A stretch of DNA of 64,000 nt, from assembly GCA_000155435.1 (NCBI GenBank), contig DS990260.1:2132715-2196714 (forward strand). Reading direction: 5' to 3'. This stretch comes from Clostridiales bacterium 1_7_47FAA (GTDB lineage: Bacteria; Bacillota; Clostridia; Lachnospirales; Lachnospiraceae). Every line of letters begins with the position of its first letter. The stretch's first letter is position 1. Below are positions 35,378 to 45,382 of this stretch, in pieces. The notes below the pieces were generated by a model, which was given only the letters and a program-made list of their open reading frames with translations, ran no database searches and was not told the origin of the DNA. The translations under genes were made by a program, and so were the position numbers.

Positions 35378-35715
35378 GAAACTGCCCTCAAAATGCAAGG
35401 CGGTTCGAAATCCGCCATCGAAACAGCCTCCCAGTGTGTCCGAAAGGCCGGAACGGTTGCCTTAGCCGGCGTGTACGGCGATAAATATAATAACTTTCCT
35501 CTTGGAAACTTTTTTTCAAAAATATCTCCCTGAAAATGGGCCAGTGTCCCGCCACCAGATATGTGGACTTGATGTTGGAGAAAATCCAAAAAGGGGAAAT
35601 TGACGCCACGGACATCATCTCACACACACTTTCCCTGGAGGAAGGGCGGTATGTTTATAGTATCTTTGATAAGAGGGAAGATAACTGTATTAAGGTGATT
35701 TTGAAGCCAATCAAA
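35378..35715 (+). pseudogene. Zn-dependent alcohol dehydrogenase fragment, frameshifted
   Basis: Plus-strand reading gives ETALKMQGGSKSAIETA and RKAGTVALAGVYGDKYNNFP, then after a one-base loss near 35517-35523 NISLKMGQCPATRYVDLML, IDATDIISHTLSLEEG and FDKREDNCIKVILKP. This is the C-terminal third of a medium-chain alcohol/formaldehyde dehydrogenase. The 5' two-thirds are missing. Confidence 0.8.
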
Positions 35716-35724
35716 AGAATTACG

Positions 35725-36053
35725 CTCCCAGAGAGCACATCCATTACACGCTCATACCATTTCATTTTCCTATTCACTGTGGCTGCTGCTACATCGATTG
35801 ATTCGTGATAGTCAACTTGCGTTTTCACTTCCGCACAAAGATTTGATACTTCTTTTCCAACAATAATTTGATACTGTCCACCGGCTTTTATGAACCCTTT
35901 CGTGTCTTCAAGTCCTTTTAAACCAACCTCGTCAGCAAGACTCTCATCTTTTAAGGTCAGTCTCAGTCTTGTCATACAGTTTTGTACGGTTACAATATTT
36001 TCTTTTCCGCCAGTCAAGCGGATGATCTCACCTGCAATTTTTTGATAATTCAT
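35725..36053 (-). pseudogene. PTS EIIB-domain fragment of a truncated EIIBC
   Basis: About 109 residues match the beta-glucoside/sucrose-type EIIB domain, including the phospho-accepting Cys in VTVQNCMTRLRLTL. The homology stops after WYERVMDVLSGSVI, where the EIIC membrane domain should begin. The remaining open frame is antisense to the dehydrogenase fragment. An isolated EIIB cannot transport, so it is probably dead. Confidence 0.75.
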
Positions 36054-36073
36054 ATTATGCTTTCCTTGACAAT

Positions 36074-36107
36074 AAAAAAGACACTTAGAATAATTCTTCC
36101 AGTGTCC
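36074..36107 (-). terminator. Terminator in the PTS leader
   Basis: On the minus strand GACACT and AGTGTC pair and are followed by TTTTTT just ahead of the EIIB start. It is typical of antiterminator-controlled PTS leaders; no clear antiterminator binding site was recognised. Confidence 0.5.
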
Positions 36108-36228
36108 CTGCTGTACAATATGTTCCGCTTCTTATTCTTCCCTGCCAGGTTTTCAAAAATGCTAGTTGCTAATCGAAGAGCTGGCTCGTTACATTAAATT
36201 CATCCCCTTTCTGATTTTTATAATAAAA

Positions 36229-36259
36229 AGGTGCAGAAATCCATATCATCTCTACACCT
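36229..36259 (-). terminator. Upstream terminator hairpin
   Basis: Minus-strand AGGTGTAGA and TCTGCACCT pair with one G-U pair and are followed by TTTTTAT. It lies further upstream in the same PTS leader. The rest of 36260-36512 is AT-rich; a TTTCGG/CCGAAA hairpin is also present near 36285-36315. Confidence 0.5.
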
Positions 36260-36512
36260 GATTATCCATGATAAAAAGTTGTCTTTCGGCTGTGTACCGA
36301 AACAAAACTTATTGCGCTTTTCTATAGCACAAAAATCAATCACACCATCGGTTTATAACATTATGTAGTTCAAGTCAATACCATTTTTCTATATGTTGAT
36401 ATTTTACTCAACGGCACACTATATATAGTATGTTATTTATATTAAAGTTCAGAATCTATTAGGCTTTTGTCAAGAAACCTTTTAAGGGTGGGGAAAGCGA
36501 GTGAAGTTACTT

Positions 36513-36532
36513 CCTGCCTATTGATAGGCAGG
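36513..36532. other. Perfect 8-bp hairpin
   Basis: CCTGCCTA-TTGA-TAGGCAGG, 44 bases upstream of the MATE promoter. Role unknown. Confidence 0.35.
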
Positions 36533-36575
36533 ATAAATAGAATAGATGAAATGCAATTTTTTTTAAAATATATTC

Positions 36576-36605
36576 TTGACTTTTTCCAAAAAATCATGTT
36601 ATCAT
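36576..36605 (+). promoter_or_regulatory. Promoter ahead of the MATE-kinase gene
   Basis: TTGACT (36576-36581), 18 bases, TATCAT (36600-36605). Confidence 0.55.
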
Positions 36606-36623
36606 AACCGGGCTGGACAGCTA

Positions 36624-36664
36624 AGTGCGTAGAATTCCAAACGGATTCCGCGCACTATTTTTTT
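36624..36664 (+). terminator. Terminator in the MATE leader
   Basis: AGTGCG...GAATTCC pairs imperfectly with GGATTCCGCGCACT, followed by a run of seven T (36658-36664). It lies about 12 bases after the predicted transcript start and 118 bases before the gene, so it may act as an attenuator or release a tiny RNA. Confidence 0.55.
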
Positions 36665-36729
36665 GTCCTTCGTAGTTTTTAGGTAGCTTTTCTCTGATAA
36701 AGACTCCAAATCTTGTATACCACATATTA

Positions 36730-36771
36730 AGGTGTGTTTGAAAATTCATTCCCGCCATCTACACACTCTAG
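36730..36771. repeat. Internally deleted copy of the dispersed element
   Basis: GGTGTGTTTGAAAATTCATT at one end and CTCTAG at the other, i.e. both termini of the 35131 element with the middle lost. Its terminal CTAG joins directly onto the AGGAGG ribosome site of the MATE gene. Confidence 0.6.
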
Positions 36772-36781
36772 GAGGAAAATC

Positions 36782-38788
36782 ATGGAACAAACAAATCAAA
36801 ACCGTATGCTTGGTGAGGAGAAAATTTCAAAGCTGCTGATAAAATTTTCAATCCCCTGCATCCTCTCGCTGCTCATCAGCGCGCTTTACAACATTGTTGA
36901 CCAAATTTTTGTCGGTAACAGTGAGTTAGGGTATCTCGGCAACGCGGCCACGGGCATTGTCTTTCCAATTCTCATTATCGCACAAGCCTTTGCATGGTGT
37001 ATTGGTGACGGCAGTGCCGCCTATCTCAGCATTTGTCAAGGGAAAAAGGATACACAGAATTCACACCGTTGTATCGGCACAGGCATTACGATAACGTTGA
37101 TACTCAGCGTTATCATGCTGGCACTCTGCGCTGTGTGGAAAGAGCCATTGCTCCGGCTGTTTGGTGCTTCTGACCAGACAATCGGAATGGCAATGGAATA
37201 CTTTACGATTGTACTGTGCTTCTTCCCCGCTTTTATGCTGATGAACATGATGAATGCCGTCATCCGTGCAGATGGAAGCCCGGCTGTTTCAATGGCATCC
37301 ATGTCACTGGGGGCAATCTTGAATATCATTCTTGACCCAATATTTATCTTTGCTCTAAATTGGGGTATTGCTGGTGCGGCGTGGGCAACGGTCATTGGGC
37401 AGACGTTCTCTTTCCTTGTTAGTGTGCTGTATTTTTTCAGGACAAAAAGCTTCCGGCTGACGAAGGACAGCTTTGTACCGCATTTCAAAATTTTCAGTAA
37501 TGCCTTGAAATTAGGTGCATCTTCGTTTATTACACAGATGTCCATCGTTGTTATTTCCTTAGTCTGTAATATCATGCTTGCCAAATATGGGGCTTTATCC
37601 ATTTATGGACAGGATATTCCCATCTCGGTTATCAGCATTGAAACAAAGGTGTTTACCATTGTCATCAACATCGTTGTCGGCATTGTCCTTGGTGGACAGC
37701 CGATTTTAGGCTATAACTACGGTGCAGGGAAATATAAACGTGTTAAGGAAACTTACCGGACAATTTTAATTGCAACACTTGCTGTCGGCATTGTATCCAC
37801 TTTGATTTTTGAGATTTGTCCGCAAGCTGTCATCCATATTTTTGGCTCTGGAAATGATACACTCTATCTTGAATATGCAAGGCGTACATTCCGAATTTTC
37901 CTGTCGCTCGTTATATTTACCTGTGTGATTAAGATGTCCTCAATCTTCTTTCAGGCTGTGGGCAAACCGGTTATGGCGGTCATTGCGTCTTTGACACGCG
38001 ACATTGTCTGCTTTGTACCACTTGTAATATTAATTCCATCTATTTATGAAAGAAATCAAGCTGGGAGTGGTGTAAACGGAATCTTGTTTGCCGCGCCTGC
38101 GGCGGATATCATTGGCATGATTGTTGCTGTATGCCTGACCATACACTATTTTAAAACAATGGAATCCAACAAGAACCCCGAACCAGTCCAGGAGAATGCG
38201 GTAATCCGTCCATCACATAAAGGTGTGATTATCACAATCGCCCGTGAGCATGGCTCCTGCGGTAAAAGGATTGCACAGCTGGCAGCAGAACGGATGGGGA
38301 TTGCCTGTTATTATAAGGAAATAACCGCGCTTGCCGCACAGGAAATCGGTTTGGATCGGCACTTTGTATCTGACATCAACGAAAACTCCCCGGAATTTCT
38401 GCGCTCCTTGTATCTTAGTACATCGGTTGTACAGCAGGCGATTGTGGCACAGGAGCAGATTATACGTAAGATTGCCGATTTTGGCTCTTGTGTTATTGTA
38501 GGCCGTGCCGCCGATTATGTCTTGAGCGATTATCCTGATGTGGTCCGTATCTTCATCTATGCGCCCAAAGAATACCGCGTCAAAAAAGTGATGGAAATGT
38601 ACGGAGATACGGAAGAAGCAGGCCGGAAAAGCATTGCACAATCTGATGCGGCGCGTTCCGCATACTATAACAGCATTTCCGGCGGGGAATGGGGTAACCC
38701 TCATGGTTACCATCTCTGCATCGACAGCTCATGTGGTGTGGACGCTGCTGTCAACATAATCTGCGATTATATTAAGTTACGGGACTGA
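36782..38788 (+). CDS. MATE efflux transporter fused to a cytidylate-kinase-like domain
   Basis: 668 residues. Residues 1 to about 460 form a MATE family transporter with about 12 membrane segments (FSIPCILSLLISALYNIVDQIFVG, VGIVLGGQPILGYNYGAGKYKRV, SIFFQAVGKPVMAV). Residues about 480-668 are a cytosolic Cytidylate_kin2-like domain with a degenerate P-loop (TIAREHGSCGKRIAQLAAERMGI), GSCVIVGRAADYVL and IFIYAPKEYRVKKV. The AGGAGG site supports ATG 36782. Codon use looks more AT-rich than its neighbours, suggesting transfer. The substrate and the role of the kinase part are unknown. Confidence 0.88.
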   Translation: MEQTNQNRMLGEEKISKLLIKFSIPCILSLLISALYNIVDQIFVGNSELGYLGNAATGIVFPILIIAQAFAWCIGDGSAAYLSICQGKKDTQNSHRCIGTGITITLILSVIMLALCAVWKEPLLRLFGASDQTIGMAMEYFTIVLCFFPAFMLMNMMNAVIRADGSPAVSMASMSLGAILNIILDPIFIFALNWGIAGAAWATVIGQTFSFLVSVLYFFRTKSFRLTKDSFVPHFKIFSNALKLGASSFITQMSIVVISLVCNIMLAKYGALSIYGQDIPISVISIETKVFTIVINIVVGIVLGGQPILGYNYGAGKYKRVKETYRTILIATLAVGIVSTLIFEICPQAVIHIFGSGNDTLYLEYARRTFRIFLSLVIFTCVIKMSSIFFQAVGKPVMAVIASLTRDIVCFVPLVILIPSIYERNQAGSGVNGILFAAPAADIIGMIVAVCLTIHYFKTMESNKNPEPVQENAVIRPSHKGVIITIAREHGSCGKRIAQLAAERMGIACYYKEITALAAQEIGLDRHFVSDINENSPEFLRSLYLSTSVVQQAIVAQEQIIRKIADFGSCVIVGRAADYVLSDYPDVVRIFIYAPKEYRVKKVMEMYGDTEEAGRKSIAQSDAARSAYYNSISGGEWGNPHGYHLCIDSSCGVDAAVNIICDYIKLRD

Positions 38789-38948
38789 TAGCAACTGCCT
38801 GTTCTATTCAGAATGTTTCCGTTCCTTTACAATATACCCGTTGGACTTATTTATACCATTCCGGACAATCGAGTATTAGAATATCCATTTCTGGTTTCTC
38901 CTCTTTTCCGCGATTTCTTAAATCACATTATCCTGCTATTTAAAAACA

Positions 38949-38996
38949 AAAAACACCCTGAATCCGCATGAATACCTCATTCATACGGATTCAGGG
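38949..38996 (-). terminator. Terminator of rny
   Basis: CCCTGAATCCG (38956-38966) pairs with CGGATTCAGGG (38986-38996), with further pairing ATGAAT/ATTCAT inside. On the minus strand it is followed by TGTTTTTTG. Confidence 0.75.
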
Positions 38997-39037
38997 CATT
39001 TATCTTTTCACTTCTTATGATTACGTTACGTAATCCA

Positions 39038-40591
39038 TTACTTCGCGTAATCCGTAACCCTTGACTCGCGGATTACATTTACTTTAATCTGTCCCGGATA
39101 CTCAAGCTCGTCCTCAATGCGCTTCGAAACATCCCTTGCCAGCAATACCATATCATCATCGCTGATCTGTTCCGGAACAACCATGATACGAACCTCACGG
39201 CCTGCCTGAATAGCAAAAGACTTGTCCACTCCCTTGAAGGAGTTGGTGATATCTTCTAATTGTTTTAATCTGTTTGTATATGTCTCCAACGTCTCGCGCC
39301 TTGCACCAGGCCTTGCAGCAGATATGGTATCAGCTGCCTGGACAATGCAGGAGATAAGGTTGGTGGGTTCAACATCGCCATGATGGGACTCCACTGCGTT
39401 CAGCACAGTGGCAGATTCCTTATACTTCTTACAGAGGTCTGTACCAAGCTGTACGTGAGTGCCTTCCATATCATGGTCAACGGATTTACCAATGTCATGT
39501 AATAAACCGGCACGTTTTGCTAAACGTACATCCACACCAAGTTCTGACGCCAGAAGCCCTGACAGCTGGGACACTTCAATGGAATGCTTCAGCGCATTCT
39601 GTCCATAGCTTGTCCTGAACTTCATCTTACCAAGTAACTTAACCAGTTCCGGATGAATTCCATGGATTCCAACCTCGAGACAGGCTGCTTCGCCCTCTTC
39701 CCTCATGTTGTTCTCCACTTCCTTCTGTGCCTTCTCTACCATTTCCTCAATTCTGGCCGGATGAATACGTCCGTCCACAATCAAACGCTCCAATGCAATT
39801 CTTGCAACTTCTCTACGTATTGGATCAAATCCGGATAAAACTACTGCTTCCGGGGTATCGTCGATAATCAGTTCCACACCGGTAAGGGTTTCCAGGGTTC
39901 GTATGTTACGTCCCTCACGCCCGATGATGCGGCCCTTCATCTCGTCATTTGGAAGCTGTACAACGGAAACCGTTGTCTCGGCAACATGGTCTGCTGCACA
40001 GCGCTGGATGGCTGTTACAACCAGATCCCTTGCCTTCTTGTCAGCTTCTTCTCTTGCCTTGTTTTCAAGTTCCTTAATTAATTTAGCTGTGTCATGTTTT
40101 ACATCTTCTTCAACAGATTTTAAAAGATATTCTTTTGCTTGTTCGGAGGTTAGACCGGATATCCGTTCCAGTTCCTGTATCCCCTGCTCATACTGGGCTT
40201 CCACTTCAGCTGTACGCTTACTGAGGACGTTCTCCCTTCTGACCAGGTCAGCCTCCTTCTTTTCCAGGGCATCTGCCTTTTTCTCAACGTTCTCTTCCTT
40301 GCTCAATACACGTTTTTCATAACGTTGAAGTTCTGCTCTTCTTTCCTTGGTTTCCTTCTCTAATTCATTCTTCGTCTTTAAAGATTCTTCCTTGGCTTCC
40401 AGGAGAGCTTCTCGCTTCTTTGTCTCAGCGGTTTTTAATGCCTCATCTATTATTTCCCTTGATTTCTCTTCTGCACTTCCTACCTTGCTGTCGTACTGCT
40501 TACGCTCGTAGTTACGTGCTGCAAACCAAGTAATAATAATAGCCACAATTATCACAGCGATAATCACTATAGGGACCATTATCTCTGACAC
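39038..40591 (-). CDS. rny: Ribonuclease Y
   Basis: Membrane-anchored endoribonuclease initiating mRNA decay, 517 residues as usual. It has an N-terminal membrane segment ([20 protein letters not shown]), a long coiled coil (about residues 30-190), a KH domain ([36 protein letters not shown]) and an HD domain ([21 protein letters not shown]) with ESHHGDVEP. Transcribed alone between strong promoter and terminator. Confidence 0.97.
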   Translation of the reverse strand: MSEIMVPIVIIAVIIVAIIITWFAARNYERKQYDSKVGSAEEKSREIIDEALKTAETKKREALLEAKEESLKTKNELEKETKERRAELQRYEKRVLSKEENVEKKADALEKKEADLVRRENVLSKRTAEVEAQYEQGIQELERISGLTSEQAKEYLLKSVEEDVKHDTAKLIKELENKAREEADKKARDLVVTAIQRCAADHVAETTVSVVQLPNDEMKGRIIGREGRNIRTLETLTGVELIIDDTPEAVVLSGFDPIRREVARIALERLIVDGRIHPARIEEMVEKAQKEVENNMREEGEAACLEVGIHGIHPELVKLLGKMKFRTSYGQNALKHSIEVSQLSGLLASELGVDVRLAKRAGLLHDIGKSVDHDMEGTHVQLGTDLCKKYKESATVLNAVESHHGDVEPTNLISCIVQAADTISAARPGARRETLETYTNRLKQLEDITNSFKGVDKSFAIQAGREVRIMVVPEQISDDDMVLLARDVSKRIEDELEYPGQIKVNVIRESRVTDYAK

Positions 40592-40639
40592 AGGAGCACC
40601 TCCTTATTAAATTTTCATTGTACTAACTACAACGTATTA

Positions 40640-40668
40640 ATTTTATACTTTTTTCAGAATTATGTCAA
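40640..40668 (-). promoter_or_regulatory. Promoter of rny
   Basis: Minus strand TTGACA (40663-40668), 17 bases, TAAAAT (40640-40645). Confidence 0.65.
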
Positions 40669-40716
40669 GTATCTTCCCCTTATTTTCGCTGCAATACAGT
40701 CAATATAGACAAAAGT

Positions 40717-41343
40717 TCATTCCGGCCATTCTTCCCTGTCTTCTGTGCTGATTTCCCGCATGACACGGTTGATTACATCGTAAGAATATCCTTTTCTTCC
40801 CAGAAATGCGGATAATCGGCCCTTTTCCTCATAGGAAATCCCAGTTTTTCCCTTCAGGCGTTTGCGCAGAAGCTGCCTGGCATTTTCCACATCATCTACC
40901 TGGTGCCCGGAAAATGCCTCGCTTATCTCCTCCTGTGACACCCCCTTTTGGGAAAGTTCATAGACCAGCTGCCTGCGGCTCTTCCTGTTTCCATAGGAAC
41001 GGACATAGCTTTCCGCATAGGCCCTGTCGTCAATAAACCGGTACTCCTTGAGGAAATTCATGGCATAACTCACCGCCTCCTCAGGATATCCGGCTTCCTG
41101 CAGCTTCTTCTTCATCCAGGTCTCTGTCTTGCCCGAGGACTTAAGCAGGTATAGGGCGCGCTCCTTGGCCCGCCCTAACAGTACTTCATTCAATATGCGC
41201 TGGTAAACATCCGCTTCCAGTTCCTTTCCCTCTTCAATCCCAAACCGTTCCACCTCACCCCTGTATAAAACAAAGGCAAAGCCTTCCTCAAGGAAGACTT
41301 TGCTTTTTCTCTTATCTACAGGGATGATGGATGTGACCATCAT
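40717..41343 (-). CDS. recX: Regulatory protein RecX
   Basis: Modulator of RecA filaments, 208 residues built from helical repeats ([71 protein letters not shown]). Its start overlaps the recA stop by 4 bases (41340-41343), giving translational coupling and SOS co-regulation. Confidence 0.94.
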   Translation of the reverse strand: MMVTSIIPVDKRKSKVFLEEGFAFVLYRGEVERFGIEEGKELEADVYQRILNEVLLGRAKERALYLLKSSGKTETWMKKKLQEAGYPEEAVSYAMNFLKEYRFIDDRAYAESYVRSYGNRKSRRQLVYELSQKGVSQEEISEAFSGHQVDDVENARQLLRKRLKGKTGISYEEKGRLSAFLGRKGYSYDVINRVMREISTEDREEWPE

Positions 41344-42509
41344 GACAGTCCTGGGGCATCCGATGTGTCAGCCCCTTCGGTCTTGGTTCCAGGCGCCTTG
41401 GGTGCTTCCAGCCTGGTTCCCTTCTTTAATTCCTTTGCCTTGGCTTCCTCAGCCTCTGCCGCGGCCTCTTCGGCGCCCGGCAGTTCGTACCTGGCCCTTA
41501 CCTTTGCCTCCACCTCTGCACACATCTCGGGGTTATCGGAAAGATACTGCTTGGAATTCTCACGGCCCTGTCCAATCTTGGAACCATTATAAGCAAACCA
41601 GGCGCCGCTCTTCTCTATGATGTTCTCCTTTACAGCCAAGTCCAGGATATCGCCAACCTTGGAAATGCCCTTGCCGAACATGATGTCGAATTCAGCTTCC
41701 TTAAACGGAGGTGCAATCTTATTCTTAACAACCTTGACCCGGACACGGTTGCCAATCACTTCGCCGCCCTGCTTCAGGGTCTCAATCCTGCGCACGTCCA
41801 GGCGCACGGAAGCATAGAACTTAAGGGCGCGTCCGCCAGTGGTTGTCTCGGGGTTGCCGAACATGACGCCCACCTTCTCACGCAGCTGGTTGATGAAGAT
41901 GACAATACAGTTGGACTTGCTGATGACAGCAGTCAGTTTACGCAGGGCCTGTGACATCAGCCTGGCCTGGAGTCCCACATGGGAATCCCCCATCTCGCCG
42001 TCAATCTCTGCCTTCGGAACCAGGGCGGCCACGGAGTCCACGATAACAATGTCAACCGCGCCTGAACGCACCATGGTCTCGGTAATCTCCAGGGCCTGCT
42101 CCCCGTTATCCGGCTGTGATATGTACAGGTTGTCAATATCCACGCCGATGTTCTTGGCATACACGGGATCCAGGGCATGCTCTGCATCGATGAAGCCTGC
42201 AATCCCGCCCCTCTTCTGTACCTCGGCAACCATGTGCAGGGCAACCGTGGTCTTACCGGATGACTCCGGTCCGTAGACTTCTATGATCCTGCCCTTGGGC
42301 ACGCCGCCCAGGCCCAACGCAATGTCAAGGCTGATGGAGCCTGTGGGAACAGTCTCGATATTCATGTTGGCCCTGGAATCCCCCAGCTTCATCACGGACC
42401 CTTTGCCGTAAGCCTTCTCTATCTGTGTAAGGGCCGCATCCAGGGCCTTTAACTTCTCATCTTTATTCATATCCCTGTTAATTACATTACTCTTCTCTTC
42501 TCTGGCCAT
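41340..42509 (-). CDS. recA: Recombinase RecA
   Basis: DNA-dependent ATPase for homologous recombination and SOS activation, 389 residues. Walker [10 protein letters not shown], Walker [11 protein letters not shown], and the [34 protein letters not shown] core are all present. The C-terminus has an unusually long Ala/Glu/Lys-rich tail (about 45 residues beyond the normal end). The start at 42509 (MAREEKSN) has GGAGG 5 bases upstream; the frame upstream of it contains the SOS box. Confidence 0.98.
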   Translation of the reverse strand: MAREEKSNVINRDMNKDEKLKALDAALTQIEKAYGKGSVMKLGDSRANMNIETVPTGSISLDIALGLGGVPKGRIIEVYGPESSGKTTVALHMVAEVQKRGGIAGFIDAEHALDPVYAKNIGVDIDNLYISQPDNGEQALEITETMVRSGAVDIVIVDSVAALVPKAEIDGEMGDSHVGLQARLMSQALRKLTAVISKSNCIVIFINQLREKVGVMFGNPETTTGGRALKFYASVRLDVRRIETLKQGGEVIGNRVRVKVVKNKIAPPFKEAEFDIMFGKGISKVGDILDLAVKENIIEKSGAWFAYNGSKIGQGRENSKQYLSDNPEMCAEVEAKVRARYELPGAEEAAAEAEEAKAKELKKGTRLEAPKAPGTKTEGADTSDAPGLS

Positions 42510-42523
42510 GATATCCTCCGATT

Positions 42524-42537
42524 CGAACAAATGTTCT
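42524..42537. promoter_or_regulatory. SOS (LexA) box of recA-recX
   Basis: CGAAC-AAAT-GTTCT differs by one base from the Gram-positive consensus CGAAC-N4-GTTCG. It sits between the promoter and the recA ribosome site. Confidence 0.85.
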
Positions 42538-42549
42538 CTAATAGTTACA

Positions 42550-42578
42550 ATCATAGTATAATTCAGCTCAAATGTCAA
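42550..42578 (-). promoter_or_regulatory. Promoter of recA
   Basis: Minus strand TTGACA (42573-42578), 17 bases, TATGAT (42550-42555). Confidence 0.75.
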
Positions 42579-42757
42579 CCACTAATTTTCCCGGTCCCCC
42601 CTTTTCCATCCCTTACTTTACTTGTGAATACCGGGCGAACCGCCCTCCACAGGTGCCTGTGCATACACCCACTGACCGCGCATCTGGCGCAGACAAAAGC
42701 CATCGCAGAAGAAAGTCTGCGGAACAGGTTAAGGATAGCATAGAATGGGTTAAAATG

Positions 42758-42830
42758 CAAGTGGGGCGTGCAGATGACGGAAAGCTACAGACACACATCT
42801 GACGGAAAGCATTTTTCAAACACACCCTAG
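42758..42830. repeat. Partial copy of the dispersed element
   Basis: It contains GTGGGGCGTGCAGA, GACGGAAAGC twice, and TTTTTCAAACACACCCTAG, matching arm and end of the element at 35131-35296. Its terminal CTAG supplies the TAG stop codon of the acyltransferase gene. Confidence 0.65.
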
Positions 42831-43879
42831 CGGTTGCCGGACAGGACACGGTAAATCCCGGGAACAGCGGACTGAAGGCATTTCCTTAAAAGATTACTTA
42901 TGATTACCATGAACAGCGGCATAAGCAGGAACATGGCCAGGGCTGATGCAGGAACGGAAGGAAGGAGGATGGCCCCGGCCTTGTTAAAGAGCCTGACCCA
43001 GGCAAAGTGGATGGCGTATAGGAAAAAGTTATGCTTCATCCATTCCCCGGCCACAGGCAGGCGGATGCCGGACAGCAGGAGCCAGACAGCGCATACTCCC
43101 CAAATACGCTGCAGTACGGCGGACAGGGGCCTGGCGTAAAGGAACGCCATGGGACGGCTTAAGAAAAGGATCAGGGCCAGCAGCAGGACGGCAGCGCCGT
43201 AGTACAGAAGGCGCCTCCTTCCCCCGGGAGGCACGGACTCGGCAAACCGTCCCCATCCCTCCCTGTGAAGGCTTATATAAGCGGCCGCGCAGGTGTAGAA
43301 CAGGGCGTCCATGTTAAGATGAGGGAAATCCCAGCCATGCCACAGCGCAAAAGCAATCATCACAAGGGCCGCTGCCCCGGACAGGGTGCGTTTCATCACA
43401 GGATAGATGACAGGAGCCAGGGCAATGAGGAGGATTAACTGATATAAGTACCAGAATACGGGATTATAGGCGTAATTCATAAGGGCGTCCATGAGCTGCC
43501 CAATAGTGACGGGCACCGGAGGCTTTCCTATGAGGCCGGATATGGCAGGAATCCGGGTAACGGTTACGTATCCCGCATAATATAGGAAATTCCAGATCAA
43601 ATAGGGTACCAGGATGCTCCGGATACGCGACTTCCATTTGGGGACCAGTCTGGACCAGTCAAACCTGCGGTAAAACAGATAGGAGGACACCATGAAGAAG
43701 CCCGGGACAGATATCTGCCCCAGCCCTTCTCCCAGGATCCACTCCAGCCTTTCCACCCCGGCCGCTGCCTGAGTGGCTCCCAGGTATAACTCCGCATTAA
43801 AAGAATGTACCCATACAACCAGAAGGCTGAACAGGAATGTAATCCAGTAAACCTGGTTGTTAAACTGCTTTTCTTCCAT
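42827..43879 (-). CDS. Membrane acyltransferase, acyltransferase-3 family
   Basis: Integral membrane protein of about 350 residues with around ten hydrophobic segments. Features of the acyltransferase-3 family are visible: FLFSLLVVWVHSFNAEL near the start and SVPGFFMVSSYLFYRRFDW, then IRSILVPYLIWNFLYY. These enzymes acetylate or acylate surface carbohydrates. Likely start is 43879 (MEEKQFNNQVYW), 9 bases after GAGAGGA. The stop codon lies within an inserted repeat, so the native C-terminus may have been altered. Confidence 0.82.
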   Translation of the reverse strand: MEEKQFNNQVYWITFLFSLLVVWVHSFNAELYLGATQAAAGVERLEWILGEGLGQISVPGFFMVSSYLFYRRFDWSRLVPKWKSRIRSILVPYLIWNFLYYAGYVTVTRIPAISGLIGKPPVPVTIGQLMDALMNYAYNPVFWYLYQLILLIALAPVIYPVMKRTLSGAAALVMIAFALWHGWDFPHLNMDALFYTCAAAYISLHREGWGRFAESVPPGGRRRLLYYGAAVLLLALILFLSRPMAFLYARPLSAVLQRIWGVCAVWLLLSGIRLPVAGEWMKHNFFLYAIHFAWVRLFNKAGAILLPSVPASALAMFLLMPLFMVIISNLLRKCLQSAVPGIYRVLSGNR

Positions 43880-44092
43880 ATGACATATCCTCTCCCGCAG
43901 CAGAACCAAAGGTAACATGTACAAAAGCCAAAAGGCCGCTTCCCGGAACTCTACTGTCCTCATTCAGGGAAACGGTCTTTCTATACGGACACGGATTGTA
44001 TGGCGCCTCATACCGCGCCCAGGGGATGTCCGGACATACCCCCGCCTTCCCGTAAGCCCGGGTCGGGGATGGATGTCCGGACAGCCCTGCCA

Positions 44093-45262
44093 TCAGCTGC
44101 GGTACTGCGCCAGCAGTTTATTAATCCGCTTGGTAGGTGTCAGCAATTCACTTAAAGATGCATCGTGATTTAAATTGTCAATGATGAGGGCAATGTACTT
44201 GCTCATGTCAACATCAATATAGTAAGGCCTCTCAAGCAGGGACGGTGTCTGATAAACCAGGTTGGTTGTCAGGATCCTGTCGATAATGCCCTTGTCATAA
44301 TACTCGTCAAACTTGTTAAGCCCGCCTGTGAACAGGCCGAAGGTGGAGCATACAAATACCTTCCTGGCCTTCCTGCGCTTCAGTTCCTTTGCCACATCCA
44401 GCACGCTGTCGCCTGAAGATATCATGTCATCGATAATCAGCACATCCTTGCCCTCCACGCTGGCTCCCAGGAACTCATGGGCCACAATGGGGTTGCGTCC
44501 ATTGATGATCTGGGTGTAGTCACGGCGCTTGTAGAACATACCCATATCAAGTCCCAGCATGTTGGCAAAATACACGGCGCGCCCTGTGCCGCCTTCGTCC
44601 GGGCTGATGACCATCATGTGGTCACTGTCAATCTGAAGGTCTGTCTCGTTCTTCAGCAGGTACTTTAAGAACTGGTAGATGGGCTGGACCGTCTCAAACC
44701 CTCTTAAGGGAATGGCGTTCTGTACCCTTGGGTCATGGGCATCAAACGTGATGATGTTCTCCACGCCCATGTTCACCAGCTCCTTAAGGGCCAGCGCACA
44801 GTCCAGGGACTCCCTGCCGGAGCGCTTATGCTGTCTGCTTTCATATAAGAAAGGCATGATTACGTTAATCCTGTGGGCCTTGCCCGCGGCTGCCGCAATC
44901 ACACGCTTTAAATCCTGGAAATGGTCATCCGGCGACATATGGTTGGTCATGCCGAACAGGGAATAGGTAAGGCTGTAATTACATACGTCAACCATGATAT
45001 ACAGGTCATCGCCCCTTACAGACTCAAGTATCAGTCCCTTTCCCTCGCCGGAGCCAAACCTTGGTGTGATGGCATTTAAAATATAGGAATCCCTCTGATA
45101 TCCGGAAAATGCAATGGTGGATTTGTGCTCGCTCTCACGCTCACGTCTCCAGTCTACCAGATAGGCATTGACCTTGTCTCCTAATTCCGTGCAGCTTTTA
45201 AGGGGTATAAGACCCAGGGGGCCAACTGGAATTGTCTCAATGATTTTTTCCTCATATAACAT
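44093..45262 (-). CDS. prs: Ribose-phosphate pyrophosphokinase, long form
   Basis: Makes PRPP from ribose 5-phosphate and ATP for nucleotide, His and Trp synthesis. 389 residues, longer than the common 310-320 form. The PRPP-binding loop is VLIIDDMISSGDSVLDVA; the ATP/metal region is NVIMPFLYESRQHKRSGRESL with FDAHDPRVQNAIP; the flexible-loop region is YKRRDYTQIINGRNPIVAHEFLG. This long variant is known in clostridia (general knowledge). Confidence 0.92.
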   Translation of the reverse strand: MLYEEKIIETIPVGPLGLIPLKSCTELGDKVNAYLVDWRRERESEHKSTIAFSGYQRDSYILNAITPRFGSGEGKGLILESVRGDDLYIMVDVCNYSLTYSLFGMTNHMSPDDHFQDLKRVIAAAAGKAHRINVIMPFLYESRQHKRSGRESLDCALALKELVNMGVENIITFDAHDPRVQNAIPLRGFETVQPIYQFLKYLLKNETDLQIDSDHMMVISPDEGGTGRAVYFANMLGLDMGMFYKRRDYTQIINGRNPIVAHEFLGASVEGKDVLIIDDMISSGDSVLDVAKELKRRKARKVFVCSTFGLFTGGLNKFDEYYDKGIIDRILTTNLVYQTPSLLERPYYIDVDMSKYIALIIDNLNHDASLSELLTPTKRINKLLAQYRS

Positions 45263-45382
45263 GGTTTTAATCCTCCTGTTTTAGGCTGGCGGCTTCTTTG
45301 CCGTAACCAGCATATACTTTTATACCATCATTCTCCATGGTTCGTCAAGGGCATATCCCTCAGGAATTGCCATGTTTTACAG

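Noticed and set aside
36054..36320. LicT/BglG-type antiterminator binding site in the PTS leader
   Set aside because: Terminators and a TTTCGG/CCGAAA hairpin are present, but the conserved antiterminator sequence could not be matched convincingly.
44026..44082. Two TGTCCGGACA palindromes behind the prs gene
   Set aside because: Short GC-rich palindromes without promoter or terminator context; probably chance or minor repeats.
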